Origin: Roseiarcus sp963732155
Lineage (GTDB): Bacteria > Pseudomonadota > Alphaproteobacteria > Rhizobiales > Beijerinckiaceae
Length of the DNA stretch: 64,000 bases
Assembly (NCBI GenBank): GCA_963732155.1
Contig: CAVSYB010000013.1
Location: forward strand, 62,001 to 126,000
Direction of reading: 5' to 3'
The position numbers and the translations under genes were made by a program. The notes below the pieces were generated by a model. That model was given only the letters and a program-made list of their open reading frames with translations. It did not search any database and was not told the DNA's origin. Below, one piece after another: positions 34,200 to 42,522 of the stretch (position 1 is its first letter; each line of letters begins with the position of its first letter).

Positions 34200-34997
34200 T
34201 CACGGCGGCGGCGCCACCTTGTCGGCGCGCTTCTCCAGGAACGCGCGCAGGCGAGACTTGGCCTCCGCATCGTCCTGCGCGATCGCCGACATCAGGGCTT
34301 CCATCAGATAGCCGGCGGCGCGGTCGCCGTCGGCGATGCGCGGCAAAGCCTGGATCAGCGCGAAATTCGTGCGCCCGGCGTTGCCGGCGATCCGGCGGGC
34401 GAGCTCCTTGGCCTTGGCGAGTCCTTCGCCGACCGGCGTCAGATAATGCGAGAAGCCGAAGCCGTAGCCTTCCTCGGCGCGATAGACCCGGCCGGTCAGC
34501 ATCATCTCCATCGTGCGGGCGGCGCCGATCAGGCGCGGCAGCCGCACCGAGCCGCCGCCGCCGACGAAGACGCCGCGCTGGCCCTCGGGCAGCGCGTAGA
34601 AGGCCGAGCTTTCCGCGACGCGCACGTGGGTCGCGCAAGCCAGCTCCAGCCCGCCGCCGACCACCGCGCCGTGCAGCGCCGAGACGACCGGAACGCGGCC
34701 GAATTCGATCGCCTCGAACGCGCGATGCCACATGCGCGAATGCTCGACGCCGTGCTCGAGATCGGCCTCGAGCAGTTCGCCGAGGTCGAGGCCGGCCGAG
34801 AAGTGCTCGCCCGCGCCGTGCAGCACCGCCGCCTTCACCGTCGGGGGAAACGAGCGGAACGCCGCCTCGAGCTGCAGGATCGCGGCGTCGTTCAGCGCAT
34901 TGCGTTTGTCAGGCCGGTCGAGGCGGACGATGGCGAGGCTGCCGTCGATTTCGGTGGCGACGACGGCCTCTCCATCTGCGGCGGTCGCTGCGGACAT
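34200..34997 (-). CDS. Enoyl-CoA hydratase/crotonase family protein
   Basis: 265 residues. The oxyanion-hole strands are SLAIVRLDRPDKRNALNDAA with HGAGEHFSAGLDLGEL and ALHGAVVGGGLELACATHVR, and EGQRGVFVGGGGSVRLPRLI carries the second acidic region (usual Glu positions could not be matched with certainty). It is the first gene of the operon and is led by GGAG. In a ferulate-type pathway this enzyme would hydrate and cleave the side chain; a plain hydratase or isomerase is also possible. Confidence 0.87.
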   Translation of the reverse strand: MSAATAADGEAVVATEIDGSLAIVRLDRPDKRNALNDAAILQLEAAFRSFPPTVKAAVLHGAGEHFSAGLDLGELLEADLEHGVEHSRMWHRAFEAIEFGRVPVVSALHGAVVGGGLELACATHVRVAESSAFYALPEGQRGVFVGGGGSVRLPRLIGAARTMEMMLTGRVYRAEEGYGFGFSHYLTPVGEGLAKAKELARRIAGNAGRTNFALIQALPRIADGDRAAGYLMEALMSAIAQDDAEAKSRLRAFLEKRADKVAPPP

Positions 34998-35012
34998 GGC
35001 GGCGCTCCTGAT

Positions 35013-35037
35013 TTGTTATCGCGTATAACAATACGCG
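35013..35037. promoter_or_regulatory. Overlapping inverted repeats, probable operator of the crotonase-ligase-thioesterase operon
   Basis: TTGTTAT (35013-35019) and ATAACAA (35025-35031) form a perfect 7-bp inverted repeat with a 5-base spacer; CGCGTAT (35020-35026) and ATACGCG (35031-35037) form a second with a 4-base spacer. The block is AT-rich in a GC-rich genome and starts 16 bases upstream of the crotonase ATG. Such sites typically bind MarR- or TetR-type dimers that sense CoA thioesters (CouR/FerC-like); no such regulator is adjacent. Confidence 0.7.
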
Positions 35038-35076
35038 GACGCCTGTCAAACCGGCGCCGGCGTCGCGCGCGCCGCT

Positions 35077-35376
35077 TCAGCCGCCGAACAGGTTCATCAG
35101 CCAGCCGCGCGAATACTGCCATTCCGTCGGCACGCAGCGATAATGATTGCCGTTCGGGAACGTCAGCGGGAAATAGCCGCCCGGGCAGCGGCGGACCTTG
35201 TCGAGCGCGTCGGCGCAGGCGCCGGCGGCGTCGCGAAAGAATCCGAGGCCGCAGCCGGCCGCCACAAGGCGCGCCTCGGAGGGCGCGATGCGCGCGGGCG
35301 TCATCCCCGCCCATGCCGACGAGGCCGTCGCAAGCAGGCCGGTCAGGCAACACATCGCGAAAGCGCGCAGCAACAT
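35077..35376 (-). CDS. Small secreted Cys-containing protein
   Basis: 99 residues from the Met at 35376, with GCAGGAGAGA upstream. Residues 1-23 are a signal peptide (MLLRAFAMCCLTGLLATASS, cleavage after AWA). The mature part has GCGLGFFRDAAGACADALDK, VRRCPGGYFPLTFPNG and NHYRCVPTEW: four cysteines in a short globular domain, reminiscent of small exported proteins common in Hyphomicrobiales. Function unknown. Its stop is 80 bases from the crotonase start, leaving the operator between them. Confidence 0.68.
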   Translation of the reverse strand: MLLRAFAMCCLTGLLATASSAWAGMTPARIAPSEARLVAAGCGLGFFRDAAGACADALDKVRRCPGGYFPLTFPNGNHYRCVPTEWQYSRGWLMNLFGG

Positions 35377-35568
35377 GATTTCTCTCTCCTGCGATCGGCG
35401 CTCCGGCGGCGCCGCGGGGGGAACGACCGGCGGACTATACCACACGCCGGCCCCCGCGCGGCGAGGCCGCCTCTTCGGGCGTTCGCCGCACGCCCCTTTC
35501 GCGCCGACTCGCCAGCGCCTATCATGCGGCCAAATCGCGGCGCCGCGGCGTCGGTCAGGGGGAAGCGC

Positions 35569-36972
35569 ATGGGCAATGAGCGGCCGACGTCCGCGACGCG
35601 CAGCGGTCCGGGCGAAATATCGGCGCGACTCGACCGGCTGCCGGCCACCCGGACGATCTGGACCTACATCGTCCTGTTGAGTTTCGGCTTCTTCTTCGAG
35701 CTCTACGACCTGTTGTTTTCCGGCTATGTCGCGCCCGGCCTCGTCAAGGCCGGCGTCCTGACGCCGACGACGCCGGGCCTGTTCGGCACGACGGGGGTGG
35801 CGAGCTTCATCGCCGCGCTGTTCGCCGGCCTGTTCGTCGGCACGATCGCCTGCGGTTTTCTCGCCGACAAATTCGGCCGGCGGACCATCTTCACTTATTC
35901 GCTGCTGTGGTACACCGCGGCCGACATCGTGCTCGCGTTCCAGGATTCGGCTTCCGGGCTGAACTTCTGGCGTTTCGTCTCGGGCATCGGCATCGGCCTC
36001 GAAATGGTGACGATCGGGACGTATCTTTCCGAACTCGCGCCCAAATCCATGCGCGGCCGCGCTTTCGCGTGCTGTCAGGCGGTTGGCTTCTGCTGCGTGC
36101 CGATCGTCGCCTTTCTCGCCTACCAGCTCATCCCGCTCGCGCCGCTCGGCCTCGACGGCTGGCGCTGGATCGTGCTGATCGGCGCCGACGCGGCGATTTT
36201 CATCTGGTTCATGCGGCGCGCGTTGCCCGAGAGCCCGCGCTGGCTCGCCCAGCACGGGCGGCTCGATGAGGCGAACCGTGTGCTCGCCGCGATCGAGGCG
36301 CGGGTCGAGGCCGAATACGGCCGCCCGCTGCCGCCGCCGGGGCCGGCCGAACCGGTCGCCGCCGTCGGCGGGTTCAGCGACCTGTGGGTCGCGCCGGTCC
36401 GTCAGCGCGTCATCCTGATGAGCGTCTTCAACATATTCCAGACGGTCGGCTTCTACGGCTTCGCCAACTGGGTCCCGACCCTGCTGATCAGCCAGGGCAT
36501 CACGGTGTCGACGAGTCTGGGCTACACCAGTCTGATCGCCATCGCCGCGCCGTTCGGCCCGCTGCTCGGCTTTGCGATCGGCGATCGCGTCGAGCGCAAG
36601 AGCATCATCGTGGCGGCCGCCGCCGGCATCCTCGTCTGCGGCCTCGCCTTCGCGCAGACCCGCGAGCCCGCGCTGATCGTCGCGATGGGCGTCGGCTTGA
36701 CCCTGGCGAGCAACGTCATGTCCTACAGTTTCCACGCCTATCAGCAGGAGCTGTTTCCGACCGGCATTCGCGCCCGCGCCGCGGGCTTCGTCTATTCCTG
36801 GAGCCGGCTGTCGGCGATCGTCAGCGCCTTCATCATCGCGCGCCTGCTCGGCCTGTTCGGGGCCATCGGCGTTTTCGCGTTCATCGCTTTGGCGATGCTC
36901 GTCGTCATGGCGACGATCGGCTTCTTCGGGCCGCGCACGAAAAACCTCTCGCTCGAGCAAATCTCGCGCTGA
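35569..36972 (+). CDS. Major facilitator superfamily transporter (sugar/aromatic-acid porter-like)
   Basis: 467 residues from ATG 35569, which has AGGGGGA in front. Twelve membrane segments are apparent; the first-half signature GFLADKFGRRTIFTYSLLWY and the central WLAQHGRLDEANRVLA loop fit the sugar porter/AAHS branches, and the second half repeats GDRVERKSIIVAAAAGILV. Substrate unknown; the nearby aromatic-CoA operon makes an aromatic acid a reasonable guess. It reads away from the small secreted gene. Confidence 0.85.
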   Translation: MGNERPTSATRSGPGEISARLDRLPATRTIWTYIVLLSFGFFFELYDLLFSGYVAPGLVKAGVLTPTTPGLFGTTGVASFIAALFAGLFVGTIACGFLADKFGRRTIFTYSLLWYTAADIVLAFQDSASGLNFWRFVSGIGIGLEMVTIGTYLSELAPKSMRGRAFACCQAVGFCCVPIVAFLAYQLIPLAPLGLDGWRWIVLIGADAAIFIWFMRRALPESPRWLAQHGRLDEANRVLAAIEARVEAEYGRPLPPPGPAEPVAAVGGFSDLWVAPVRQRVILMSVFNIFQTVGFYGFANWVPTLLISQGITVSTSLGYTSLIAIAAPFGPLLGFAIGDRVERKSIIVAAAAGILVCGLAFAQTREPALIVAMGVGLTLASNVMSYSFHAYQQELFPTGIRARAAGFVYSWSRLSAIVSAFIIARLLGLFGAIGVFAFIALAMLVVMATIGFFGPRTKNLSLEQISR

Positions 36973-37080
36973 CGCGCGGCCGCGGCGAGCGCTGGACGCG
37001 CCGCCTGCGCGGGGTAGAATGGCGCCGACGCGACAGGCGCGGCCGTGTCGGCCCCGTTTGGCGCGATGGAGGTTGCATCC

Positions 37081-37500
37081 ATGCCGGCCCGGACCCACGC
37101 GATTCGCGTCTGGACGAGGCGCAAGGCGGACGACTGGAGGCGCTTTGGCCGAAGCAATCCGGTCATCCGCACGGTCATCGTTCACTGGATCATCGGCGCC
37201 GGAACGGGCGTGTTCTGCGCCGGCCTGCTGCTCGCCCTCGACCCGCTCGGCTTCCGCTCGCTGCTGTTTCGCTCCGACGCGCTCGTTCCCGGCCTGGCGC
37301 TGCTGTTCGGCGGCTTTGCAACCACTTTCGGCGGCTTGGTCAGCGCCGCCGCCGTCATGTTTCCCGATTTCGAGGAGAAGACTGGCGCGGGCAGTGGGCG
37401 GCGCGCGCGCCTTCGGGCGTTTGGCGTTCGCACCCAAGCGGCGACCAACGAAAGCGACCGGCGCGCCACAACGCGCCGATCCCTGTCGGCTTTGTCATAG
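37081..37500 (+). CDS. Two-TM membrane protein, unknown function
   Basis: 139 residues from ATG 37081, chosen because GGAGG lies eight bases upstream. Basic N-terminus (ARTHAIRVWTRRKADDWRRF), membrane segments at about 30-53 (VIVHWIIGAGTGVFCAGLLL) and 64-90 (VPGLALLFGGFATTFGGLVS), then a long basic, disordered tail. It resembles short conserved membrane proteins of Hyphomicrobiales but I cannot name it. Last plus-strand gene before a 340-base convergent and minus-strand stretch. Confidence 0.6.
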   Translation: MPARTHAIRVWTRRKADDWRRFGRSNPVIRTVIVHWIIGAGTGVFCAGLLLALDPLGFRSLLFRSDALVPGLALLFGGFATTFGGLVSAAAVMFPDFEEKTGAGSGRRARLRAFGVRTQAATNESDRRATTRRSLSALS

Positions 37501-37525
37501 AGTCGAGCCGCGGCGTTGCGGCCGA

Positions 37526-37684
37526 CTATTCCTGCGTGTCGGATTGCGCCGGCTGCGCCTGCGCGGTCTGCTGCGGCGCCTGCGTCTCGGTCGACGCGTT
37601 GGTGTAGTTACAAGCGAGCGCCGGGACCACCGTCGCCGCCAACAGGCCGCAGCCCAGCAACACTCCCATCAGCTTCGAGCGCAT
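37526..37684 (-). CDS. Very small secreted protein
   Basis: 52 residues from the Met at 37684, with GGAGG seven bases upstream. MRSKLMGVLLGCGLLAATVV is a signal peptide, probably cut after ALA (or at the single Cys); the mature part is only about 28 residues, rich in Gln, Thr and Ala (CNYTNASTETQAPQQTAQAQ). The good ribosome site and clean signal support a real gene. Function unknown; a small lipoprotein or processed peptide is possible. Confidence 0.55.
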   Translation of the reverse strand: MRSKLMGVLLGCGLLAATVVPALACNYTNASTETQAPQQTAQAQPAQSDTQE

Positions 37685-37839
37685 GATCAAGCCTCCATCG
37701 CACCCAGCCAAGGCGCCAATCTAGCGCCGTTGCGGCGCAGCGCAAAGAGCAATGTTTGGGCAGGTTCGACAAATTCGCGCGATCGAACGCCGCGGAGACG
37801 ATCGCCGCCGGCGACGGCCGCCTGGCGCAGTCGGCCCGC

Positions 37840-38565
37840 CTACCGCGCCGCCCCGCCGCCGGTCCTTGCGGCGGTCAGATGCGCCTCCAGCGCCGCCGCA
37901 TCGGCGGCGAGCGCCGCGCTCGTCCCGGCGTGGACGATCGCGCCGCGCTCGAGGATGATCGCCTCGTCGGTGAACGGCAGCACCCTGTGCGCCTTCTGTT
38001 CGACGACGATCATCGACAGCCCGTCCTCGCGCACCAGCTTGCGCAGCGCCGCCAGCACTTCGTCGACGATCAGCGGCGCGAGCCCCTCGGTCGGTTCGTC
38101 GAGCAACAGCAGGCGCGGATTGAGCATCAGCGCGCGGCCGATCGCCAGCATCTGCTGTTCGCCGCCCGACAATTGCCGCCCGCCGACGCGCGCCCGCTCC
38201 TCGAGCCGCGGGAACAGCGCATAGACCCGCGCCAGCGTCCAGGCGCCGGGCCGCGCCACCGCGGTGAGGTTCTCCTCGACGCTGAGCGAGCGAAAGATAT
38301 TGCGCTCCTGCGGCGCCCATCCGAGGCCCGCGCGCGCCCGCTGGTGGGGCGCCAGGCGCGTGACGTCGGCGCCGGCGAAGCGGATGCGCCCGGCATGGCG
38401 CGTCGTCACGCCGACCAGCGAATTGATCAGCGTCGTCTTGCCCGCGCCGTTGCGCCCGAGCAGGGCGAGCGAGCGCCCCTCCGGCAGCCGCAGGTCGAGA
38501 CCGAAAATGACGCGCGCCTCGCCGTAGCCGGCGCTGAGGCCCTCGACAGCGAGCAGGTCAGTCAT
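37840..38565 (-). CDS. Branched-chain-type ABC transporter ATP-binding protein (LivF-like), orphan
   Basis: 241 residues. Walker A GRNGAGKTT at 37-45, signature LSGGEQQ at 132-138 and Walker B RLLLLDEPTEGLAP at 151-164 are intact, and the size matches LivF. LivF normally works with LivG, two permeases and a binding protein; here none of LivG, LivH or LivM is adjacent. A binding protein of this class is 3 kb upstream, beyond a penicillin-acylase-family gene. The ATG overlaps by ATGA an open frame in the other 330-base gap, suggesting a lost upstream partner. Confidence 0.88.
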   Translation of the reverse strand: MTDLLAVEGLSAGYGEARVIFGLDLRLPEGRSLALLGRNGAGKTTLINSLVGVTTRHAGRIRFAGADVTRLAPHQRARAGLGWAPQERNIFRSLSVEENLTAVARPGAWTLARVYALFPRLEERARVGGRQLSGGEQQMLAIGRALMLNPRLLLLDEPTEGLAPLIVDEVLAALRKLVREDGLSMIVVEQKAHRVLPFTDEAIILERGAIVHAGTSAALAADAAALEAHLTAARTGGGAAR

Positions 38566-38895
38566 GCGCGGCCGCTCCCTCCCGCCTTGAACGGGTCCTT
38601 GACGGCCTCGATGGTCGGGAACGCGACATTGCTCAGCTCGCCGTCGACCCGTTCGACCTTCCGCACATGGACGTTCCTCCGGTTGCGCTCTTCAACGGCG
38701 CAAGCGCCGTCAAATGAACCATCCATGCGGCTCCGGCAATAGACGCACTCCTCGCCGTCCTTCTTTTCGCGTCGGCCGACGGCGAGCGGCGAGGCGGCGT
38801 TTCGGACATGGACAAAGGCGCGCAAAAAGGTTTGACTCGGCCTCGCCGATCGCGACGGGGAATCCTGCGCCCGAATTTTCGGCCGAGGGAGCCCC
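38566..38895. other. 330-base intergenic stretch with no recognisable gene
   Basis: Between the divergent LivF-like and acylase genes. An open minus-strand frame (to 38562) ends with TGA overlapping the LivF ATG as ATGA and carries CVYCRSRMDGSFDGACAV and an end VKDPFKAGGSGRA; it matches no family I know, has no ribosome site of note, and its first part is low-complexity. It may be a remnant of a broken upstream transporter gene. No terminator or clear promoter was found. Confidence 0.45.
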
Positions 38896-41271
38896 ATGGT
38901 CGTTCGCATCGTCAAATGGGCGCTGATCGTCGTCGTCGCTGTGGTCGTGCTCGCCGCCGGCGCGGTCGCCGCGCTATTCTACCGGGCGATGCCGGACTAC
39001 GCCGGCGCGGCGCGCCTGCCGGGGCTGACCGGCGAGACGCGGGTCTATCGCGACACCTATGGCGTCCCCCATATTTTCGCGCCGACGATGGACGATGCGG
39101 CGCGGGCGCTCGGCTACCTCCATGCGAGCGAGCGGCTCTACCAGATGGAAATCCTGCGCCGCGCCGGGCAGGGAAGGCTCGCCGAGATCGCCGGCGCCGA
39201 CCTGATCGGGGTCGACCGGTTCATTCGCACCCTGGGCTTTTATCGGCTGGCGGAGAGCAGCTTCGCCGCGCTTCGCCCCGAGACGCAGGCCTATCTTCAA
39301 GCCTATGCCGACGGCGTCAACGCGTTCCTCGCGACCCATAAGGACCGGCTGCCGCCGGAGTTCCTGATCCTGGGCGACGATCCCGAGCCGTGGAAGCCCG
39401 CCGACACGCTGGTCTGGGGCAAGCTGATGAGCCTGCAGCTCAGCCAGAACTACGCGATCGAAGAGGACCGCGCGCAGCTCGCGCAAAAAATGTCGCCCGA
39501 CCTGGCGCGGCTGCTTTATCCTGCGGCCCCCGCCGGCTCGCCGATCACCACGCTGCCGACCGGCGGCGCCGTCCATTCGGAAATCCCCTCGGCGCAGGAT
39601 CGCCTCGGCGCGCTGATCGGCGTCGACCACGGCGCCTCCAACGAATGGGTCGTCTCCGGCGCCCGCACCCAGACCGGCAAGCCGATCCTCGCCAACGATC
39701 CCCATCTCGGGATCGAGGCGCCGATCCTGTGGTACCTCGCGCGCATCGTCACGCCCGGGCTTTCGATCAAAGGCGCGACGGTGCCCGGAGCGCCGATCGT
39801 GCTGCTCGGGCAAAACGACCATATCGCCTGGGGCTTCACCACCGCCGACACCGACACGCAGGACCTTTTCATCGAGACCGTCGACCCGAAGAATCCCGAC
39901 CAATATCTGACCCCCGACGGCGCCCGGCCCTTCGTCGTCCGCGACGAGATCATCCGCGTCAAGAACGCGCCCGACGTCGTCCTGAAAGTTCGCGCGACGC
40001 GCCACGGGCCCGTTCTGTCGGACGTCGACAAAAAACTGGCGGGGCTGGCGGGCGCGGGCAAGGTCGTGGCGCTCGCTTTCGCCGGTCTTGGCGAGCGCGA
40101 CACATCGGTCGCGGCGATCGCCGACGTCGACCGCGCACAGAACTGGGACCAGTTCCTGGAGGCGCTGAAATCCTTCCAGACGCCGACGCAGAACCTGGTC
40201 TTCGCGGATACGGTCGGCAATATCGGCTTCATCAGCCCCGGCCTGGCGCCGCTGCGCAAATCGGGCGACGGGCTCATGCCGGTCGACGGGGCGAGCGGCG
40301 ACTACGACTGGACGGGCTTCATCCCCTTCGACCAGCTCCCCCAGGCCTACAACCCGCCGACCGGATTCCTGTTCAACGCCAACAACGCCAACGTGACCGA
40401 CGATCACGTTCCGACGTTCGGGCGCGACTGGGAGGAAAACTACCGCGCGCGACGCATCCAGCAGTTTTTCGACACGATCGACAAGCATTCCCTCGACACC
40501 TCGGCGGCGATGCAGGCGGACATCCTCTCGCTCGCCGCGACCGACTTCCTGCCGCTGATCAAACGCATCGCGCCCGCCGACGAGCGCGCCAGACAAGCGC
40601 TCGCTCTCATCGCGCGCTGGAGCGGCGCGATGGACAAGGACAGGCCGGAGCCGCTGATCTTCAAGGCGTGGCTGAGCGCGATGCGCCGCATCATGATCAA
40701 CGAGAAGACCGGCCTGCCCTTGAGCGAAAAAGGCCCCTACGCCGCGATGACGCTCTATTCGCTGCTGAACGATCACCCGCAATGGTGCGACGCCCCGCAA
40801 AAGCCCGATCCCGACTGCGGCAAGACGATGGGTCGCGCGCTCGACGAGGCGCTGGCCCTGCTCGCGCAGCGCGACGGCGCCGACATGAGCCAGTGGCGAT
40901 GGGGCAAGGAGCATGTCGCGGTCCTGACCCACAAGCTTTACAGCCACGTCCCGTTGCTCGACCGCTGGAGCGACCTGTCGCGCGCCACCAGCGGCGGCTT
41001 CTACACGCTCGATCGCGGCGAGGGCTTCGACCCCAAACCCGATCGTCCCTTCGCGCGCACCCATGCCGCCGGTTTTCGCGGTCTCTACGATCTCGGCGAT
41101 CCCGACAAGTCGCGCTTCATGATCGCCACCGGCGAGTCGGGCCACATATTTTCGCCGCACTACGGCGATCTGACGCCGCTATGGGCCGAGGGCAAGGCGA
41201 TCACGCTCGCCGGCTCGGAGGACGAATTGAAGCGAAGCGGCGCGTCGCTCATGACGTTCACGCCGCAATAG
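38896..41271 (+). CDS. Penicillin acylase family (Ntn-hydrolase) protein
   Basis: 791 residues. Residues 7-29 are an N-terminal membrane or signal segment. The alpha-chain region has VYRDTYGVPHIFAPTMDDAA and GYLHASERLYQMEILRRAGQ; the self-cleavage site precedes the nucleophile Ser248 in DHGASNEWVVSG, followed by PILANDPHLGIEAPILWYLA and the catalytic Asn-containing LFNANNANVTDDHVP. Members are periplasmic and hydrolyse acyl-amides (beta-lactam side chains, or acyl-homoserine lactones in quorum quenching). Substrate cannot be told from sequence. Confidence 0.9.
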   Translation: MVVRIVKWALIVVVAVVVLAAGAVAALFYRAMPDYAGAARLPGLTGETRVYRDTYGVPHIFAPTMDDAARALGYLHASERLYQMEILRRAGQGRLAEIAGADLIGVDRFIRTLGFYRLAESSFAALRPETQAYLQAYADGVNAFLATHKDRLPPEFLILGDDPEPWKPADTLVWGKLMSLQLSQNYAIEEDRAQLAQKMSPDLARLLYPAAPAGSPITTLPTGGAVHSEIPSAQDRLGALIGVDHGASNEWVVSGARTQTGKPILANDPHLGIEAPILWYLARIVTPGLSIKGATVPGAPIVLLGQNDHIAWGFTTADTDTQDLFIETVDPKNPDQYLTPDGARPFVVRDEIIRVKNAPDVVLKVRATRHGPVLSDVDKKLAGLAGAGKVVALAFAGLGERDTSVAAIADVDRAQNWDQFLEALKSFQTPTQNLVFADTVGNIGFISPGLAPLRKSGDGLMPVDGASGDYDWTGFIPFDQLPQAYNPPTGFLFNANNANVTDDHVPTFGRDWEENYRARRIQQFFDTIDKHSLDTSAAMQADILSLAATDFLPLIKRIAPADERARQALALIARWSGAMDKDRPEPLIFKAWLSAMRRIMINEKTGLPLSEKGPYAAMTLYSLLNDHPQWCDAPQKPDPDCGKTMGRALDEALALLAQRDGADMSQWRWGKEHVAVLTHKLYSHVPLLDRWSDLSRATSGGFYTLDRGEGFDPKPDRPFARTHAAGFRGLYDLGDPDKSRFMIATGESGHIFSPHYGDLTPLWAEGKAITLAGSEDELKRSGASLMTFTPQ

Positions 41272-41282
41272 AGCGCGCGGCG

Positions 41283-42491
41283 TCAGGGCTTGACGCCGGT
41301 CAGGTCGCAGCCGGTCGAGCCGAGCGGGCGGAACGCCTCGTCGGCGGGAATCTTCGATTCGATCGACAGGTAGTCCCATGGATATTTCAACTCCGCGGGC
41401 TGCTTCGCCTTGACGAGATAGCGGTCGTAGACGACGCGGCCGTCCTCGCGCACCTTGCCGTCGGCGGTGAACACGTCGTGGATCGGCGCCGCCTTCATCG
41501 CCTTGGCGACGCTCAGCGCTTCGTCGCCGCCGGTCGCCTTGACCGCCTCGAGGTAGTGCAGAACCGACGAATAGAGCGCCGCTTGGTTGTCGTTCGGCAT
41601 TCGCTTGGTGCGCTCGAAGAAGCGTTTGGCGAAGGCGCGGGTCTGATCGTCGAGGTCCCAATACCAGGACTGCATGAAGACAAGGCCATGCGCCATCGGC
41701 AGGCCCATCGCGTTGACGTCGCTGAGATAGGTGATCGGCGTGGCGATGTATTGTTTCGTCGTGAGGCCGAATTCGTTGGCCTGCTTGAGCGAGGTGGAGA
41801 GATCCGCGCCGGTGTTGGCGAGCACGACGACCTTGGCGCCGGACGCCTGGGCCGACAGGAGATAGGAACTGAAGTCGGCGGTGTTGAGCGGCGCCCGCAC
41901 GCCGCCGATCGTCGTCCCGCCCGCCTTGGCGATCGCGCCGCGGGCGTCGGCTTCGAGCGAGGCGCCGAACGCGTAATCGGCGGTGATGAAGAAGAAGGTG
42001 TCGAGCTTCTGCTTGACCAGCAGGCGCATCAGCGAGACGCCGTTCGACCAGTTGTCGGCGTTCCACTGGAAGCCGTTCGGCGAGCACGCCTTGCCCGTCA
42101 GGTCGGAGGACGAGGCCGAGTCGAAGATCACCAGCCGGTCGCGCGCCTTGGCGAGATTCTGCAGCGCCAGCGCGACGCCGGAATTGGTGATGTCGAAAAT
42201 GACGCGCACGCCCTTCTCGTCGTACCATTCGCGCGCGATCGCCATGCCGATATCGACCTTGTTCTGGTGGTCGGCGACCAGCAGCTCGATCTTCTTGCCC
42301 AGAACCGTCCCGCCGAAATCCTCGATCGCCATGCGCACCGCCTGGACCGAACTCGGCCCGGCGAGATCGGCGTAGGGTCCCGACTGATCGTTCATGATGC
42401 CGATGACGAAAGGGCCCTCGTCGGCCGAGGCCGGCGGGACGCCGGTCAGCAGCGACAGCAAGCCCAGTAGACACAGCAAGGCGCGAGGCAT
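41283..42491 (-). CDS. Branched-chain-type ABC transporter substrate-binding protein
   Basis: 402 residues with a signal peptide ending at about residue 23 (PPASADEG). The Peripla_BP_6 fold shows FVIGIMNDQSGPYADLAGPS, VRMAIEDFGGTVLGKKIELL, DITNSGVALALQNLAK and later LLRLLVKQKLDTFFFITADYAFGASLE-type segments. Such proteins bind amino acids, aromatic acids or amides. It follows the pirin gene on the minus strand (31-base gap). With the orphan LivF it may be part of one dispersed transporter. Confidence 0.88.
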   Translation of the reverse strand: MPRALLCLLGLLSLLTGVPPASADEGPFVIGIMNDQSGPYADLAGPSSVQAVRMAIEDFGGTVLGKKIELLVADHQNKVDIGMAIAREWYDEKGVRVIFDITNSGVALALQNLAKARDRLVIFDSASSSDLTGKACSPNGFQWNADNWSNGVSLMRLLVKQKLDTFFFITADYAFGASLEADARGAIAKAGGTTIGGVRAPLNTADFSSYLLSAQASGAKVVVLANTGADLSTSLKQANEFGLTTKQYIATPITYLSDVNAMGLPMAHGLVFMQSWYWDLDDQTRAFAKRFFERTKRMPNDNQAALYSSVLHYLEAVKATGGDEALSVAKAMKAAPIHDVFTADGKVREDGRVVYDRYLVKAKQPAELKYPWDYLSIESKIPADEAFRPLGSTGCDLTGVKP

Positions 42492-42522
42492 GGGTCAGCT
42501 CCCTGGAAGCGGCGAACGGCGG

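Noticed and set aside
35377..37437. Minus-strand open frame through the MFS transporter gene
   Set aside because: Only its last 99 codons form a believable protein with a signal peptide; the rest is antisense to a transporter with clear membrane segments.
38562..38915. A 117-codon frame ending in ATGA with the LivF start
   Set aside because: The overlap is suggestive, but the sequence matches nothing, its first part is low-complexity and start placement is arbitrary; kept only as a remark.
39390..42470. A 1026-codon frame overlapping the acylase and antisense to the binding-protein gene
   Set aside because: It crosses two confident genes in a different frame and on opposite strands; Arg-rich with no motifs.
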